A stretch of DNA of 64,000 nucleotides from assembly GCF_018294505.1 (NCBI RefSeq), contig NC_057807.1:271417369-271481368 (forward strand), given 5' to 3'. This stretch comes from Triticum aestivum (taxonomy: Eukaryota > Streptophyta > Magnoliopsida > Poales > Poaceae). The translations under genes were made by a program, and so were the position numbers. The notes beneath the pieces were generated by a model, which saw only the letters and a list, made by a program, of their open reading frames with translations, was not told where the DNA came from and searched no databases. Positions 9,546 to 21,160 of this stretch are shown here, one piece after another (position 1 is the stretch's first letter; every line of letters starts with the position of its first letter).

Positions 9546-12500
9546 ATGTCCGGAGCGGGAGCCAAGTGGATGGCCTCCTCCGTCAAGGAGGAGGACATTA
9601 TGAAGCTCCGGGCGGCCGGATACTTGGCTGCAGACATTGTGCACCGGCTCCCGGACGCAGGGCAGATCATCCCGACTCCGGGACCCCATGAGAGGGTCGT
9701 GTTCCTCGCCCACTTCGTCCATGGACTGGGATTCCTTCTCCACCCATTTGTCCGCGGGCTCATGTTTTATTATGGGCTGGATTTTCATGATCTGGCCCCT
9801 AATTTCGTCCTCAACATCTCGGTGTTTATCATCGTGTGCGAGGCTTTTCTCCGCATCAGGCCCCACTTCGGCATGTGGCTGAAAATCTTCAACGTGAAGC
9901 CGAAGATAGTGGTCGGCCAGCAGGCGAAGTGTGGAGGCGCCATAGTGGGCAAGATGCCCAGCGTAACCTTGCTCAAAGGCTCCTTTGTGCAGACCGTGAA
10001 GGTGTGGCAATCGGGGTGGTTCTGCATCACCGAGCCGCGCGACGCCAACTGGGCGGTGGCCCCCGAATCCCGATCCGGCATCCCCGTGCGGCTCACCTCC
10101 TGGAAGAAGAAGGGCCTAGCCTGGGGCGCTTCCACGGAGCTGACCGGACTCCAGAACTGCGTCAAGAACATGATAACCAAGAATATCAATCTTGTCAACG
10201 TGGTCCAGGTCATGTTATTTCACCGGATTCTCCCGTGTCAAAGACGGGCATTCAACTTGTGGGAGTTGGATGCGGCCCAACACCAGACACTACAAGAGCT
10301 CTTTGACACGACGCACAAAGACGTCTGGAAGGTGTTGTTGAAGTCCAGCGAAGTTCCTCCTCCCACTTCCGAGGACCACGGACTCAGCGCCAAGCACCAC
10401 GCCAATGCGGTAAGCATTCTACATTTCGCAAGATGTGCCTTTCCTCAGTATATTCGTGGGAGGAACTTAAGCCACCATACTGATCTAACAGGAATACGTG
10501 GCGACGGCGGAGCGGATCGACTGTCCGGCTCCGTTGCCTGAAGATCCAGCAACCGTTCTCCTGACGGAGATGCTGGTTCCAGCGCCCTATGAGGTGCCGA
10601 AGAAGAAGGCCAAGAAGAAGGCCACGGGGACCAGGAAAAGTCTCCGGCGCAAGATGGTGCCGGACTCATCGTCTGAAGACACCGAGGCGCACTCCTCCAA
10701 TGACAATGAGGAGGAGGAAGAGGAAAACCCTCTCCCCCGAAACAAGGGGGAGAAGAAAAGGAAGGCCGCGCCTTCAGGGGAGGCCGAAGGGTCCAAGAGG
10801 GGAAGGTCCCTCCCTCCAGACCACTCCACAACCGCCGCCTACAGCGAGGTGGAGTGGCTACCCAGGGCCAAGCCCCTGGCTAAGTCGTAAGTATCTGGAT
10901 ACCATAACACCTTTTGCATGTTTTTAGCTTTACTTACTATGTCAAAATTTGCTTGTGCAGTCCGCCCAAAGCCCATATCGACTTGCCCTCCTCAGATGGG
11001 TCCTTGAGCTCATCGGAGATGAATAGCTATTCGCTCCCGAAGGCTTCCACTCCCTGGCCCGTGGATGACACCGAGGTGTTATCTCAGAGGATGCTGGGCC
11101 AGGAGGAGGTAGTCCTGGAGACGCCTCAAGGCGAGAGTCCCGATGCCGGGCTCCTGGGGGGGGGGAGATCCTCATGTATTCGGATAAGACGGGCCGCGGA
11201 AAGCTTGGCCTCCAGCCGAATACTACACCGGAACCTCCGGTGGTTACAGATTCAGGCATGCAGCGACCCGCCAAGGGGGGCGAGCTGTCTGTGCCGATGA
11301 CCTCTGTCCATCCAGAGGCATCGGATAACTTGGTGGAAGCGCTTCAGAGCGCTTCCCTTGATGAAGGACACCGTACTCTTATGAGTACGGTGATTGCAAA
11401 GGTTCAGTCTGCCAAAAGCAGATTGACCGAAGCCTGCGGCAGCCTCCTGACGGGCTTTGAGGTAAGTAATTGAAATTATGATAAAGTATCATAGTGTAGA
11501 CAGTAGCCCCTGATGCTCTGTTTGGTGGGAAGAGAAGCCGAACAGAGGATCAACTATTATTCCCAGGAGTCTAATCATGTTATGTCTATTTGAATAAGCA
11601 GGCGTCGCTGCTGGCCGCCGCCGCTGCCACTGCTGAAGTTTCCGGACTGAGGCAGAGCCTAGGGCGGGCCGAAGAAGAGCTCGGCCTTGTGAAGAGGCAG
11701 ATCGAGGAGAACAAAGGTAAGCAATACCCCGTCTGAATGTTATATATAAAGGAAAACATCGTTGACGCTAATAGGAGCACGATGAATTTTACTAGGGTCC
11801 ATGACCGAAGTGGCGGCCCTTAAGAAGGTGTTGTCCGAGGCCGAAAACAAAGCAGCCAAGGAGCGTGCCGAGCGCAAAAAACAAGAGGCGCGAGTTGATG
11901 AGGTCCAGCAAGAGCTTCAGGACTTCGTCAAAAAATTCGAGCCCTTGGAGCGTGACTCCAAGACGCAAGAGTCGGAGCTTGCGAAGGCCCGTCAGACCGC
12001 ACTAGACGCCAAGGCCAAAGCCCATCAGGCCCTCTAGTAAATTGAGGCGGCCAAGAAGATAGATTCGGGTAAGGCTTTCATGATGCAAAGCAAGCATCTG
12101 AATGAGACTTTCCTTTTACTTACCCTAATTCGGAGCTCTCCAGGAGCATTCGCAGATCTGCCACGCAGAATCTCTGATGCCACAGAGTTCTACCGGGCTG
12201 AGGAGGGGAGCTCGATGGAGAAGCTGTTTTGGTCCCAGTATATTGGGGTCAAACATCCGATGTCCTTGAGCGACCAGCTAAAGCAATTGGTCGAACTTCA
12301 CAAGGCAGCCGAACTGGCCATGAAGGACTTCATAGTCCGGCTGTGGCCTGGCGAGCCCCTGCCCAGCAGCTACTTCGGCTTTGTCAAGCGGATGGTGAAT
12401 GCCTGTCCGCGGCTTGAAGTCGTTAAGCGGTTCGTCTGCATTGAGGGTGCACGCAGGGCCTTGGCCCGTGCGAAGGTGCACTGGGGAAAGATGGACACCG

Positions 12501-12628
12501 AGAAGTTGGTGACAGAGGGGCCGTCGAAGGGCAAGGAGCATCGTCACCCCGAGCAGTACTATGACAATGTCATTAAGGGTGCCCGCCTTGTGGCAGATGA
12601 ATGTATGAAGGATGTGATATTTGAATGA
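9546..12628 (+). pseudogene. Antisense PF04195-like gene of Fatima-type element
   Basis: Six exons with GT...AG borders can be traced: 9546-10409, 10492-10886, 10961-11461, 11602-11716, 11796-12068, 12144-12628. Exon 1 (MSGAGAKWMASS...) holds the conserved block of the 'putative gypsy type transposon' family: FLLHPFVRGLMFYYGLDFHD, then VFIIVCEAFLRIRPHF and W(x)2IF. Exon 2 has Lys-rich nuclear-signal-like runs and an acidic EEEEEE patch. Exons 4-5 look coiled coil (Glu/Lys/Ala rich), and exon 6 ends ECMKDVIFE. It is broken by an indel in a run of ten G (11156-11165) and by two adjacent stops near 12035 (TAG TAA, the first probably from CAG). It runs opposite to gag-pro, between the pol position and the 3' LTR. 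The molecular role is unknown; nucleic-acid binding or regulation is a guess. Confidence 0.75.
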
Positions 12629-13560
12629 ATGTAATCATGTCATCCTGTATTATGAAAAACATTTCATGTGCGTTATGTAGCGCTTGTTAATTTAAAATAT
12701 TACCTTCTGTGCGGCCGTTAAAAAAAAGAAAAATCTTGAGAGTTGACCAGTCGTCGGCTTCCGCCCCCATGTAATTAGTACTGGGGTGTTCGGGATAAGT
12801 ATAAACACTCTTTATCCAAGTTTTTGGTCCTTTAAGGAGGTGTTTAGCGCCACGAACGAGGCAATCGGACTATACGGCTTTATCACCCTCACTTAGTCAT
12901 AGAAGTCTACAGTTTTAAATTTTGGTGAAGCCCCTAGTATTTGGAAAGTCGGACTCGGGGCGCTATGCACGCCTAAATCGGACGATGCCTATTCCTCGCC
13001 TGAAGCGGAAAAAAACTTTAAGGATTTGAGACCTCTCAAACAGCGACCAGCTCTCGCCTTATCATGACAGCCAGTTTTCAGCTTTCTCTACTGAGGTGCT
13101 CGTCTGGAAGAACCGGGACACAATCACAGTAGTTCTCCCTGCGCTACCTTAACCGATATAGCAGAACGTAAGGTACCAAAACATAGGAGCCGGGCAAACC
13201 CAACTATTGACCCAAGGCATGATTCGGAGCTGATGCATATAGTGCTATAAGTTCGGGGTGTCGCACTGTCAAAAGTGTTCGGACTTGTCTTGCCTGGTTA
13301 TGGGGTACTGAAGCCCCTGACAAACTGCGTGCCAAAATGCACGGGTATAATAAATAAGTAGTAAAGAAAAGGGGGCAAATAAACTTAATAGCAACTGATG
13401 ATGTATACTATTTTCCCTTGTTATTCAAATGATACGTCAAAGCGTACATATACAAGTAGTGCGATAAGCGGAATAGGACTGTTTGACACATCCTGACCAG
13501 GAGCGGGTGGTATGCGGGTATGTAAAACAGGTATAACGATCGTTATCAGAGACTACCTAA
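12629..13560. other. Noncoding spacer between convergent Fatima-type genes
   Basis: Lies downstream of both the plus-strand antisense gene and the minus-strand gag-pro. I see no reading frame. It is where RT, RNase H and integrase would be in an autonomous relative and none is present. It is A/T-rich near 12630-12720 and may carry the 3' ends of both transcripts. Confidence 0.6.
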
Positions 13561-14705
13561 GGATTCCCTCGTACGCCAAAGCTTCTTGTCCTCCTGGTGT
13601 GTCCATCCCGCTATGTGTCCGATAGCCGATCTTTCGGAAGAGCCTCCTGAAGATAGGGACCTGAAAGAAAAAGGGGTGCAAATATGCGTGTGTCGTGGGG
13701 CGGCCGAACTGCATTGTGGACCGTGTTATGGTCGTGCCTCCGCCTATGCCCAGGGTAATTTAAGTGCGTAGTTGTGTACGCATGGCACAAATTTCGCCAT
13801 TTGACCGGGACTAGGGCGGAGGCCGGATTGCTAGTCGAGCTCTGGACGTGCCGGATGATCCTGTTGTGGAGTACTCCGGACTCGCTTGACGGTATCCGGG
13901 TTTTTTATCGCCGGATTGGCTGTTTGCCTAAGAAGGCTGTTTTGTACTTCCGCCGCGAGGGCCGCAGTGTGCTCCTCCGTGCGGAGCGAGTGCTCTGTGT
14001 TTCCATTAACTGTAATAACCTCGTGAGGTCCCGACATTTTGAGCTTGAGATATGCATAATGTGGTACCGCATTGAATTTGGCAAATGCGGTTCGTCCGAG
14101 CAGTGCATGATAGCCACTGCGGAAGGGGACGATGTCGAAGATTAACTCCTTGCTTTGGAAATTGTCCGGAGATCCGAAGACCACTTCCAATGTGATTGAG
14201 CCTGTACAACAGGCCTCCACATCGGGTATGACACCCTTGAAGGTGGTTTTTGTGGGCTTGATTCTTGCGGGGTCGATGCCCATTTTGCGCACTGTATCCT
14301 GATAGAGCAGGTTAAGGCTGCTGCCACCGTCCATAAGGACTCGTGTGAGGTGGAATCCGTCGATGATGGGGTCAAGGACCAATACGGCCGAACCGCCATG
14401 ATGGATACTGGTAGGATGGTCCCTGCGATCGAAAGTGATCGGACAAGAGGACCATGGGTTGAATTTTGGGGCGACTGGCTCCATCACATAAACGTCCCTT
14501 AGTGCACGCTTTCGTTCCCGCTTGGGGATATGGGTTGCGTATATGATATTCACTCTTTTCACCTGGGGAGGGAATTTCTTCTGTCCTCCCGTGTTTGGCG
14601 GTCGGGGCTCCTCCTCGTCGTTGCTATGCAGCCCCTTTTCCTTGTTCTCGGCATTCAACTTGCCGGCCTGTCTAAACACCCAGCATTCCCTGTTTGTGTG
14701 GTTGG
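13561..14705 (-). pseudogene. Fatima-type gag end and aspartic protease, broken
   Basis: The minus strand from about 14700 to 13831 is open and encodes the gag C-terminus followed by a retroviral-type protease: VLMDGGSSLNLLYQDTV (catalytic Asp in DGGSS) and later SGYHALLGRTAFAKF. From 13830 to 13561 the same gene continues only through stops and shifts, then ends. No RT follows. The upstream half of the gene lies at 16277-18720, separated by a solo LTR; excising that LTR plus one GTTGG copy joins the two halves in frame across a CCHC-like zinc knuckle. Polyprotein processing of gag would be its role. Confidence 0.8.
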
Positions 14706-16276
14706 TGATACGTCTCCAACGTATCTATAATTTTTGATTGTTCTATGCTATTATATTACCCCTTTTGGATGTTTATGGGCTTTATTTTACACATTTATAT
14801 CATTTTTGGGACTAACCTACTAACCGGAGGCCCAGCCCGTATTGCTGTTTTTTTGCCTATTTCAGTATTTCGAAGAAATGGAATATCAATGGGAGTCCAA
14901 ACGGAATGAAACCTTCGGGAGCGTGATTTTTGGAACGAACGTGATCCAGAGGACTTGGAGTGCAAGTCAACAAGCAGTCGAGGCCTCCACTAGATAGGAG
15001 GGCGCCCCCCCCCTATAGGGTGCGCCCCCTTGTCTCGTGGGCCCCTCGGGCGGCCACCGACGTACTTCTTCCTCCTATATGATCCTACGTACCCCGAAAA
15101 CATCCAGGGAGCAAATGAAACACAATTTCCACTGCCGTAACCTTATGTATCCGCGAGATCCCATCTTGGAGCCTTCGGCGGCGATCTGCCGGAGGGGAAT
15201 CGACCACGGAGGGCTTCTACATCAACACCATAGCCCCTCCGATGAGTTGTGAGTAGTTTACCATAGACCTATGGGTCCATAGTTATTAGCTAGATGGCTT
15301 CTTCGCCCTTTTTGGATCTCAATACAATGTTCGCCCCCTCTCTTGTGGAGATCTATTCGATGTAAACTCTTTTTGCAGTGTGTTTGTCGAGATCCGATGA
15401 ATTGTGGGTTTATGATCAAGTTTATCTATGAATAATATTTCAATCTTCTCTTAATTCTTTTATGTATGATAACTCTTTGCAAGTCTCTTCGAATTATCAG
15501 TTTGGTTTGGCCTACTAGATTGATCTTTCTTGCCATGGGAGAAGTGCTTAGCTTTGGGTTCAATCTTGCGGTGTCCTTTCCCAGTGACAGCTGGGGCAGC
15601 AAGGCACGTATTGTATTGTTGCCATCGAGGATAAAAAGATGGGGTTTATATCATATGGCTTGAGTTTATCCCTCTACATCATGTCATCTTGCTTAAGGCG
15701 TTACTCTGTTCTTATGAACTTAATACTCTAGATGCAGGCAGGAGTCGGCCGATGTGTGGAGTAATAGTAGTAGATGCAGGCAGGAGTTGGTCTACTTGTC
15801 ACAGACGTGATGCCTATATACATGATCATGCCTAGATAATCTCATAATTATTCGCTTTTTTATCAATTGCTCGACAGTAATTTGTTCACCCACCGTAATA
15901 CTTATGCTATCTTGAGAGAAGCCCCTAGTGAAACCTATGGCCCCCGGGTCTATCTCTTATCATATTTGCTTCCAATCTACTTTTATTTGCATCTTTACTT
16001 TTTGCATCTATATTATAAAATACCAAAAATATATTTATCTTATCATACTATCTTTATTAGATCTCACTTTCGCAAAGTGGCCGTGAAGGGATTGACAACC
16101 CCTTTATTGCGTTGGTTGCGAGTTCTTTGTTTGTTTGTGTAGGTGCGTGGGACTTTTGAGGAGCCTACTACTGGATTGATACCTTGGTTCTCAAAACTGA
16201 GGGAAATACTTACGCTACTATTGCCGCATCACCCTTTCCTCTTCAAGGAAAACCAATGCAAGCTCAAGATGTAGCA
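14706..16276 (+). mobile_element. Solo LTR, Sabrina-like, in Fatima-type gag
   Basis: This 1571-bp LTR begins TGATACGTCTCCAACGTATC and ends CAAGATGTAGCA. It matches the LTRs of the Sabrina-like element in the opposite orientation. It has no interior, primer site or second LTR, and a perfect 5-bp target duplication GTTGG (14701-14705, 16277-16281), so it is the product of LTR-LTR recombination. Open frames inside are LTR noise. Confidence 0.93.
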
Positions 16277-18720
16277 GTTGGCTGGTTTGTCGGGGGTGCC
16301 GTGAATTTGACACGAGCGATCGAGAATGCGGTCCAAGCTGGACGAGCCCGGACTGTTTCTTTTGAATGGCTTTTTCCGCTGTCCGGATTTAAAGCCTTTG
16401 AATCCGTCATTGACTGCCATGTCTTCGGCGTTATCGCCATTATTGCGACGCTTGTGTCTATGCCATCGCGGCTTGATGTTGCTATCCCTGGCGTCTGAAT
16501 CGCCTGAGTTTTTGGGTGTGATGTTGCTGCGAGCCAGCCAGCTGTCCTCGCCCGCGCAGAAGTGGGTCATGAGTGTCGTGAGGGCTGCCATGGACTTTGG
16601 CTTCTCTTGGCCGAGGTGTCGGGCGAGCCATTTGTCACGGATATTGTGCTTGAAGGCCGCTAGGGCTTCGGCATCCGGGCAATCGACAATTTGGATCTTT
16701 TTAGTTAGGAACCGAGTCCAGAATTTCCTGGCTGACTCTCCGGGCTGCTGGGTTATGTGACTTAAGTCATCAGCATCCAGTGGTCGCACATAAGTGCCTT
16801 GGCAGTTATCGAGGAATGCGTCTTCCAGATCTTCTCAACTGCCAATGGAGCTTGCTGGCAGGCTATTCAGCCAATGCCGAGCCGGTCCATTAAGCTTAAG
16901 TGGTAGGTACGTTATGGCATGTAAGTCATCGCTGCGGGCTATGTGAATGTGGAGAAGAAAATCTTCGATCCATACCACGGGGTCTGTTGTGCCATCGTAT
17001 GATTCAATGTTTACGAGTTTAAACCCTTCTAGGAATTCGTGATCCATAACTTCATCAGTGAAGCATAGGGGGTGTGCGGCGCCTCTATGCCGGGCTATGT
17101 CCCGACGTAGTTCGAAAGAATCCGGTCTATTGTATTCGGCCCGGCCGGACTTTGGTTTATTGTATCTGGCGTGACGGTCATCATCATGTCCTGTGGCGCG
17201 CCCCCATGATCCGTAGATCGATCTTGATTGTCCTGTTTTGTTTTCCAATACATCTCACAGGTCCTTCGTGTAGCCCCGGGCCTTTGTATTATTGTTTGAT
17301 TGGCGACGGGGTGCGGTCTGGACTTCGGGCTGGTACGCCGCTTTGCCGCGGCCACGGGGTGGCCGGTCAGCCGCATCATGTGCTGGTAGCGTGGGCTTTA
17401 AAGCCTCCTCCTCGAGTTGAGGTAGCAGCCTGCGCTTTGGGTAGCTTTTGCTAGGGCGCTCGAGTCCGTATTCCTCGGCAGCCAGGACCTCGGTCCATCT
17501 ATCAGTTAGCAGATCTTGATCAGCTTGAAGTTGTTGCTGCTTTTTCTTCAAGCTTTTTGCAGTGGCTATAAGCCGGCGTTTGAAGCGCTCCTGCTCGACA
17601 GGATTCTCCGGCATGATGAATTCTTCATCGCCAAGGCTCACTTCGTCTTCAGAAAGAGGCATGTAATTATCGTCCTCTGATTCTCCATCAGTTGCCTATT
17701 ATTTAGGGCTAGCTTGCCCATCCTCTTGCTCGGCCAGCTCGAAGCCTGGCTAGGTAGGATTGTCTTCATCTTCGGCACCATTCGGATTGTTATCTCTTGT
17801 GCCGATATCACTATTTTTGCTATGGCGGGGCTTGGAGCAGCGCCGATGACGCCGTTGTCTAGATTGCTTCCCCAAGGGGTTATCTTCCGTTGCCTCATTG
17901 CCATTGTTTTCTTTAGGGGTGTCCACCATATAAATATCATATGATGAGGTGGCTGTCCAGCACCCTATGGGCGGTGGTTTCTGTTCTTCTCCTACATCGT
18001 CGTCCTTACCGTTGATGTCCTCGGAGTCGAAGTCAAGCACGTCGGTTAAGTCATCGACAGTGGCTATAAAGTGGGTGGGGGTGGGGGAAGAATTTCTTCG
18101 TCGTCCGCTTCCCACTCGAGCCGGACATAGTTCGGCCAAGAGTCTAATAACAAGGACAGAGACCTTAATGAGTTCAGCACATCACCCAAGGGTGAGTAGT
18201 GAAAAATATCCACGGCGGTGAACTCCATGATGGGTGCCCAATCTGATTCGATAGGCACGGACGCACGCGGTTCGGATCCTGCAGCCGAGGACGAGTCCGG
18301 GGGTCCGATGACGCCACTCTCACAGGAGGTGGGATCAGTGTTCGGCTCCGACGCCGATGAGTGTGCGGCCTCCGTGGCGGGGTCCATGCACCCGTCCTCG
18401 AAAGGCACGATCTGCTCCGGATTGATTCTCGGTGCCAATGCGGGTGCGATCTCCCGAATATTGTCCGACGTTAGATCAAAGTCATGTCCGTCGTGACTGT
18501 TCGGCGCACCTGTCATGGGCTCGAATCCGTCGAAGATCAAGTCCCCGTGGACGTCGGCGGTATAGTTTAAGCTTCCAAACCTGACCTGATGGCCAGGGGC
18601 GTAGCTATCGATCTGCTCCAGATGGCCAAGCGAGTTGGCCCGCAGTACGAAGCCGCCAAATACGAAGATCTGTCCGGGAAGGAAAACCTCCCCTGGACTG
18701 CATCGTTGAAGATTATTGAA
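16277..18720 (-). pseudogene. Fatima-type gag polyprotein, broken
   Basis: On the minus strand: an acidic N-terminal region (about 18700-18085), one frame change at a C/G-rich run near 18085, a Gln/Lys-rich coiled coil (KKKQQQLQADQDLL near 17560), then the gag core with WIEDFLLHIHIARSDDLHAI and GPARHWLNSLP near 16870-16990, and QQPGESARKFWTRFL near 16740. It ends at the knuckle motif CQIHGTPDKPAN at 16282. Several Trp or Gln codons are now stops, for example near 16832, in the G-to-A pattern of deaminated methylcytosine. Gag would form the virus-like particle. The start codon is not certain. Confidence 0.8.
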
Positions 18721-18775
18721 GGGGCCATCAAGCCTTACAGCAACGGCACAGTGGAACTCTCAATGAAAGCACAAA

Positions 18776-19243
18776 TGTCGGTGTCAAAACCGGCGGATCT
18801 CGGGTAGGGGGTCCCGAACTGTGTGTCTAAGGCTAATGGTAACAGGAGGCAGGGGACACGATGTTTTACCCAGGTTCGGGCCCTCTCGATGGAGGTAATA
18901 CCCTACTTCCTGCTTGATTGATCTTGATGATATGAGTATTACAAGAGTTGATCTACCACGAGATCATAGAGGCTGAACCTAGAAGTTAGCCTATGATTCT
19001 GATTGTTGTTCTACGGACTAAACCCTCCGGTTTATATAGACACCGGAGGGGGCTAGGGTTACACAGAGTCAGTTACAGAGAAGGAAATCTATACATCCGA
19101 ATATCCAAGCTTGCCTTCCATGCAAAGGAGAGTCCCATCCGGACACGGGACGAAGTCTTCAATCTTGTATCTTCATAGCCCAACAGTCCGGCCAAAGTAT
19201 ATAGTCCGGCTGTCCGAGGACCCCTTAATCCAGGACTCCCTCA
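18776..19243 (-). repeat. Fatima-type 5' LTR
   Basis: Intact 468-bp copy. On the minus strand it starts TGAGGGAGTCCTGGATTAAG at 19243 and ends GACACCGACA at 18776. Just inside (18725-18775, minus) is the phrase TGCTTTCATTGAGAGTTCC, which follows this LTR in related elements; the primer-site tRNA is not assigned. ACCGT follows at 19244-19248. Confidence 0.92.
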
Positions 19244-19248
19244 ACCGT

Positions 19249-19439
19249 AGAGAAAGATCGAATCCCCCGGCCATTGAGCTCTCCCGACACAGCTCACACT
19301 TGTACCAGTCCATACTCATCCTCCTCGCGAGGCAATCCACCACAAAGTAGGAGTAGGGTTTTACACCGCAAGGTGGCCCGAACCTGGCTAAACCACCGTG
19401 TCCACTTTCCCTTCTTACTCGCACGAATTCACCGGAGCC
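19249..19439 (+). repeat. Element A 5' LTR, piece 2
   Basis: Resumes with agagaaagatcgaatccccc and aligns with 56456-56640 of the right LTR, including the cctcctcgcgaggcaatcc block. It stops where a solo LTR inserted; GAGCC at 19435-19439 is the target duplication. Confidence 0.88.
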
Positions 19440-20984
19440 TGCTACCTCTTGAGCATGCGTTGGTTTTCCCTTGAAGAGGAAAGGGTGATGCAGCAAAGTA
19501 GCGTAAGTATTTCCCTCAGTTTTTGAGAACCAAGGTATCAATCCAGTAGGAGGATACACGCAAGTCGCCTTGTACCTACACAAACAAATAAGAACCTTGC
19601 AACCAACGCGATAAAGGGGTTGTCAATCCCTTCACGGCCACTTGCAAAAGTGAGATCTGATAGAGATAATAAGATAAATATTTTTGGTATTTTTATGATA
19701 TAGATTGGAAAGTAAAGATTGCAAAATAAAATAGATCGGAAACTTATATGATGGAAAATAGACCCGGGGGCCAAAGGTTTCACTAGTGGCTTCTCTCAAG
19801 ATAGCATAATCTACGGTGGGTGAACAAATTACTGTCGAGTAATTGATAGGAAAGTGCATAGTATGAGAATATCTAGGCATGATTATGTATATAGGCATCA
19901 CATCCGTGACAAGTAGACCGAAACAATTCTGCATCTACTACTATTACTCCACACATCGACCGCTATCCAGCATGCATCTAGAGTATTAAGTTTATAAGAA
20001 CAGAGTAACGCATTAGGCAAGATTACATGATGTAGAGGGATAAACTCAAGCAATATGATATAAACCCCATCTTTTTATCCTCGATGGCGACAATACAATA
20101 CATGCCTTGCTGCCCCTGCTGCCACTAGGAAAGGACACCGCAAGATTGAACCCAAAGCTAAGCACTTCTCCCATTGCAAGAAAGATCGATCTAGTAGGCC
20201 AAACCAAACTAATAATTCGAAGAGTTGCAAAGATATCAAATCATACATATAAGAATTCAGAGAGGAACTAAATATTGTTCATAGATAATCTTGATCATAA
20301 ACCCACAATTCATTGGATCTCGACAAACACACCGCAAAAGGAATTACATCGAATAAATCTCCAAGAGAATCAAGGAGAACTTTGTATTGAGATCCAAAGA
20401 GAGGGAAGAAGCCATCTAGCTAATAACTATGGACCCGAAGGTCTGTGGTAAACTACTCACACATCATCGGAGAGGCTATGATGTTGATGTAGAAGCCCTC
20501 CGTGATCGATTCCCCCTTCGGCAGAGCGCCGAAAAAGGCCCCAAGATGGGATCTCACGGGTACGGAAGGTTGTGGTGGTGGAAATAGGGTTTCATGGTGC
20601 TCTCGGATGTTTTTGGGGTATATGAGTATATATAGGCGAAAGAAATAGGTCGGTGGAGCCACGAGGGGCCCACGGGGGTGGGGGCGCGCCTCCCTATCTC
20701 GTGGCCTCCTTGTTGCTTCCTTGACGTCCACTCTAGGTCTCCTGGATTGCGTTTCTTCCAAAAATAACTCTCCCGAAGGTTTCATTCTGTTTGGATTCCG
20801 TTTGATATTCCTTTTCTGTGAAACACTAAAATAGGAAAAAAAACAGCAATTTGCACTGGGCCTTTGGTTAGTAGGTTAGTCCCAAAAATAATATAAAAGT
20901 ATATAATAAAGCAATGAAACATCCAAAACAGATAATATAATAGCATGGAACAATCAAAATTATAGATACGTTGGATACGTATCA
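19440..20984 (-). mobile_element. Solo LTR, Sabrina-like, in element A 5' LTR
   Basis: This 1545-bp LTR in minus orientation ends GATACGTTGGATACGTATCA at 20984 and starts TGCTACCTCTTGAGC at 19440. A perfect 5-bp target duplication GAGCC lies at 19435-19439 and 20985-20989. There is no internal sequence. It is clearly more diverged from 1736-3305 and 7227-8799 than those are from each other. Confidence 0.93.
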
Positions 20985-20989
20985 GAGCC

Positions 20990-21090
20990 AAGCCATGGGG
21001 TGACGAGCAGTGAGCCGCTGTTAGGCCATATCCTTAGCACACGCCCCAGAACTCGAACCTTATTGGGTCTGTGGAGCCCCGATCCTAACA
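20990..21090 (+). repeat. Element A 5' LTR, piece 3, and primer-site region
   Basis: aagccatggggtgacgagcag onward matches 56649-56747. The LTR ends ...CCCCGATCCTAACA at 21090. The following tttggcgcaccaggtag (21091-21107) is in primer-site position and resembles leaders of several Triticeae Gypsy elements; I do not assign the tRNA. Confidence 0.85.
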
Positions 21091-21160
21091 TTTGGCGCAC
21101 CAGGTAGTGGTGTGTCGAAGTTCTCCCTTCCACTCCGCTCCTTCTCTGCTCCGTCGCTCC

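Larger units (their letters stand above)
1459..19243 (-). mobile_element. Fatima-type Gypsy element, non-autonomous, minus strand
   Basis: LTRs of 468-469 bp (1459-1735 plus 8805-8996, and 18776-19243) enclose gag-protease on the minus strand and a multi-exon antisense gene on the plus strand. A perfect 5-bp duplication ACCGT flanks it (1454-1458, 19244-19248). Read on the minus strand, the LTR starts TGAGGGAGTCCTGG and ends TTTTGACACCGACA, which I associate with the wheat Fatima family. After removing the Sabrina-like element and one solo LTR the element is about 9.1 kb. No RT, RNase H or integrase is present between the protease and the antisense gene, so mobility must have been supplied in trans. 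Confidence 0.85.

Noticed and set aside
9483..10213. Long minus-strand frames opposite the antisense gene exon 1
   Set aside because: GC-rich shadow frames of the plus-strand exon; the plus strand has the conserved motifs and splice sites.
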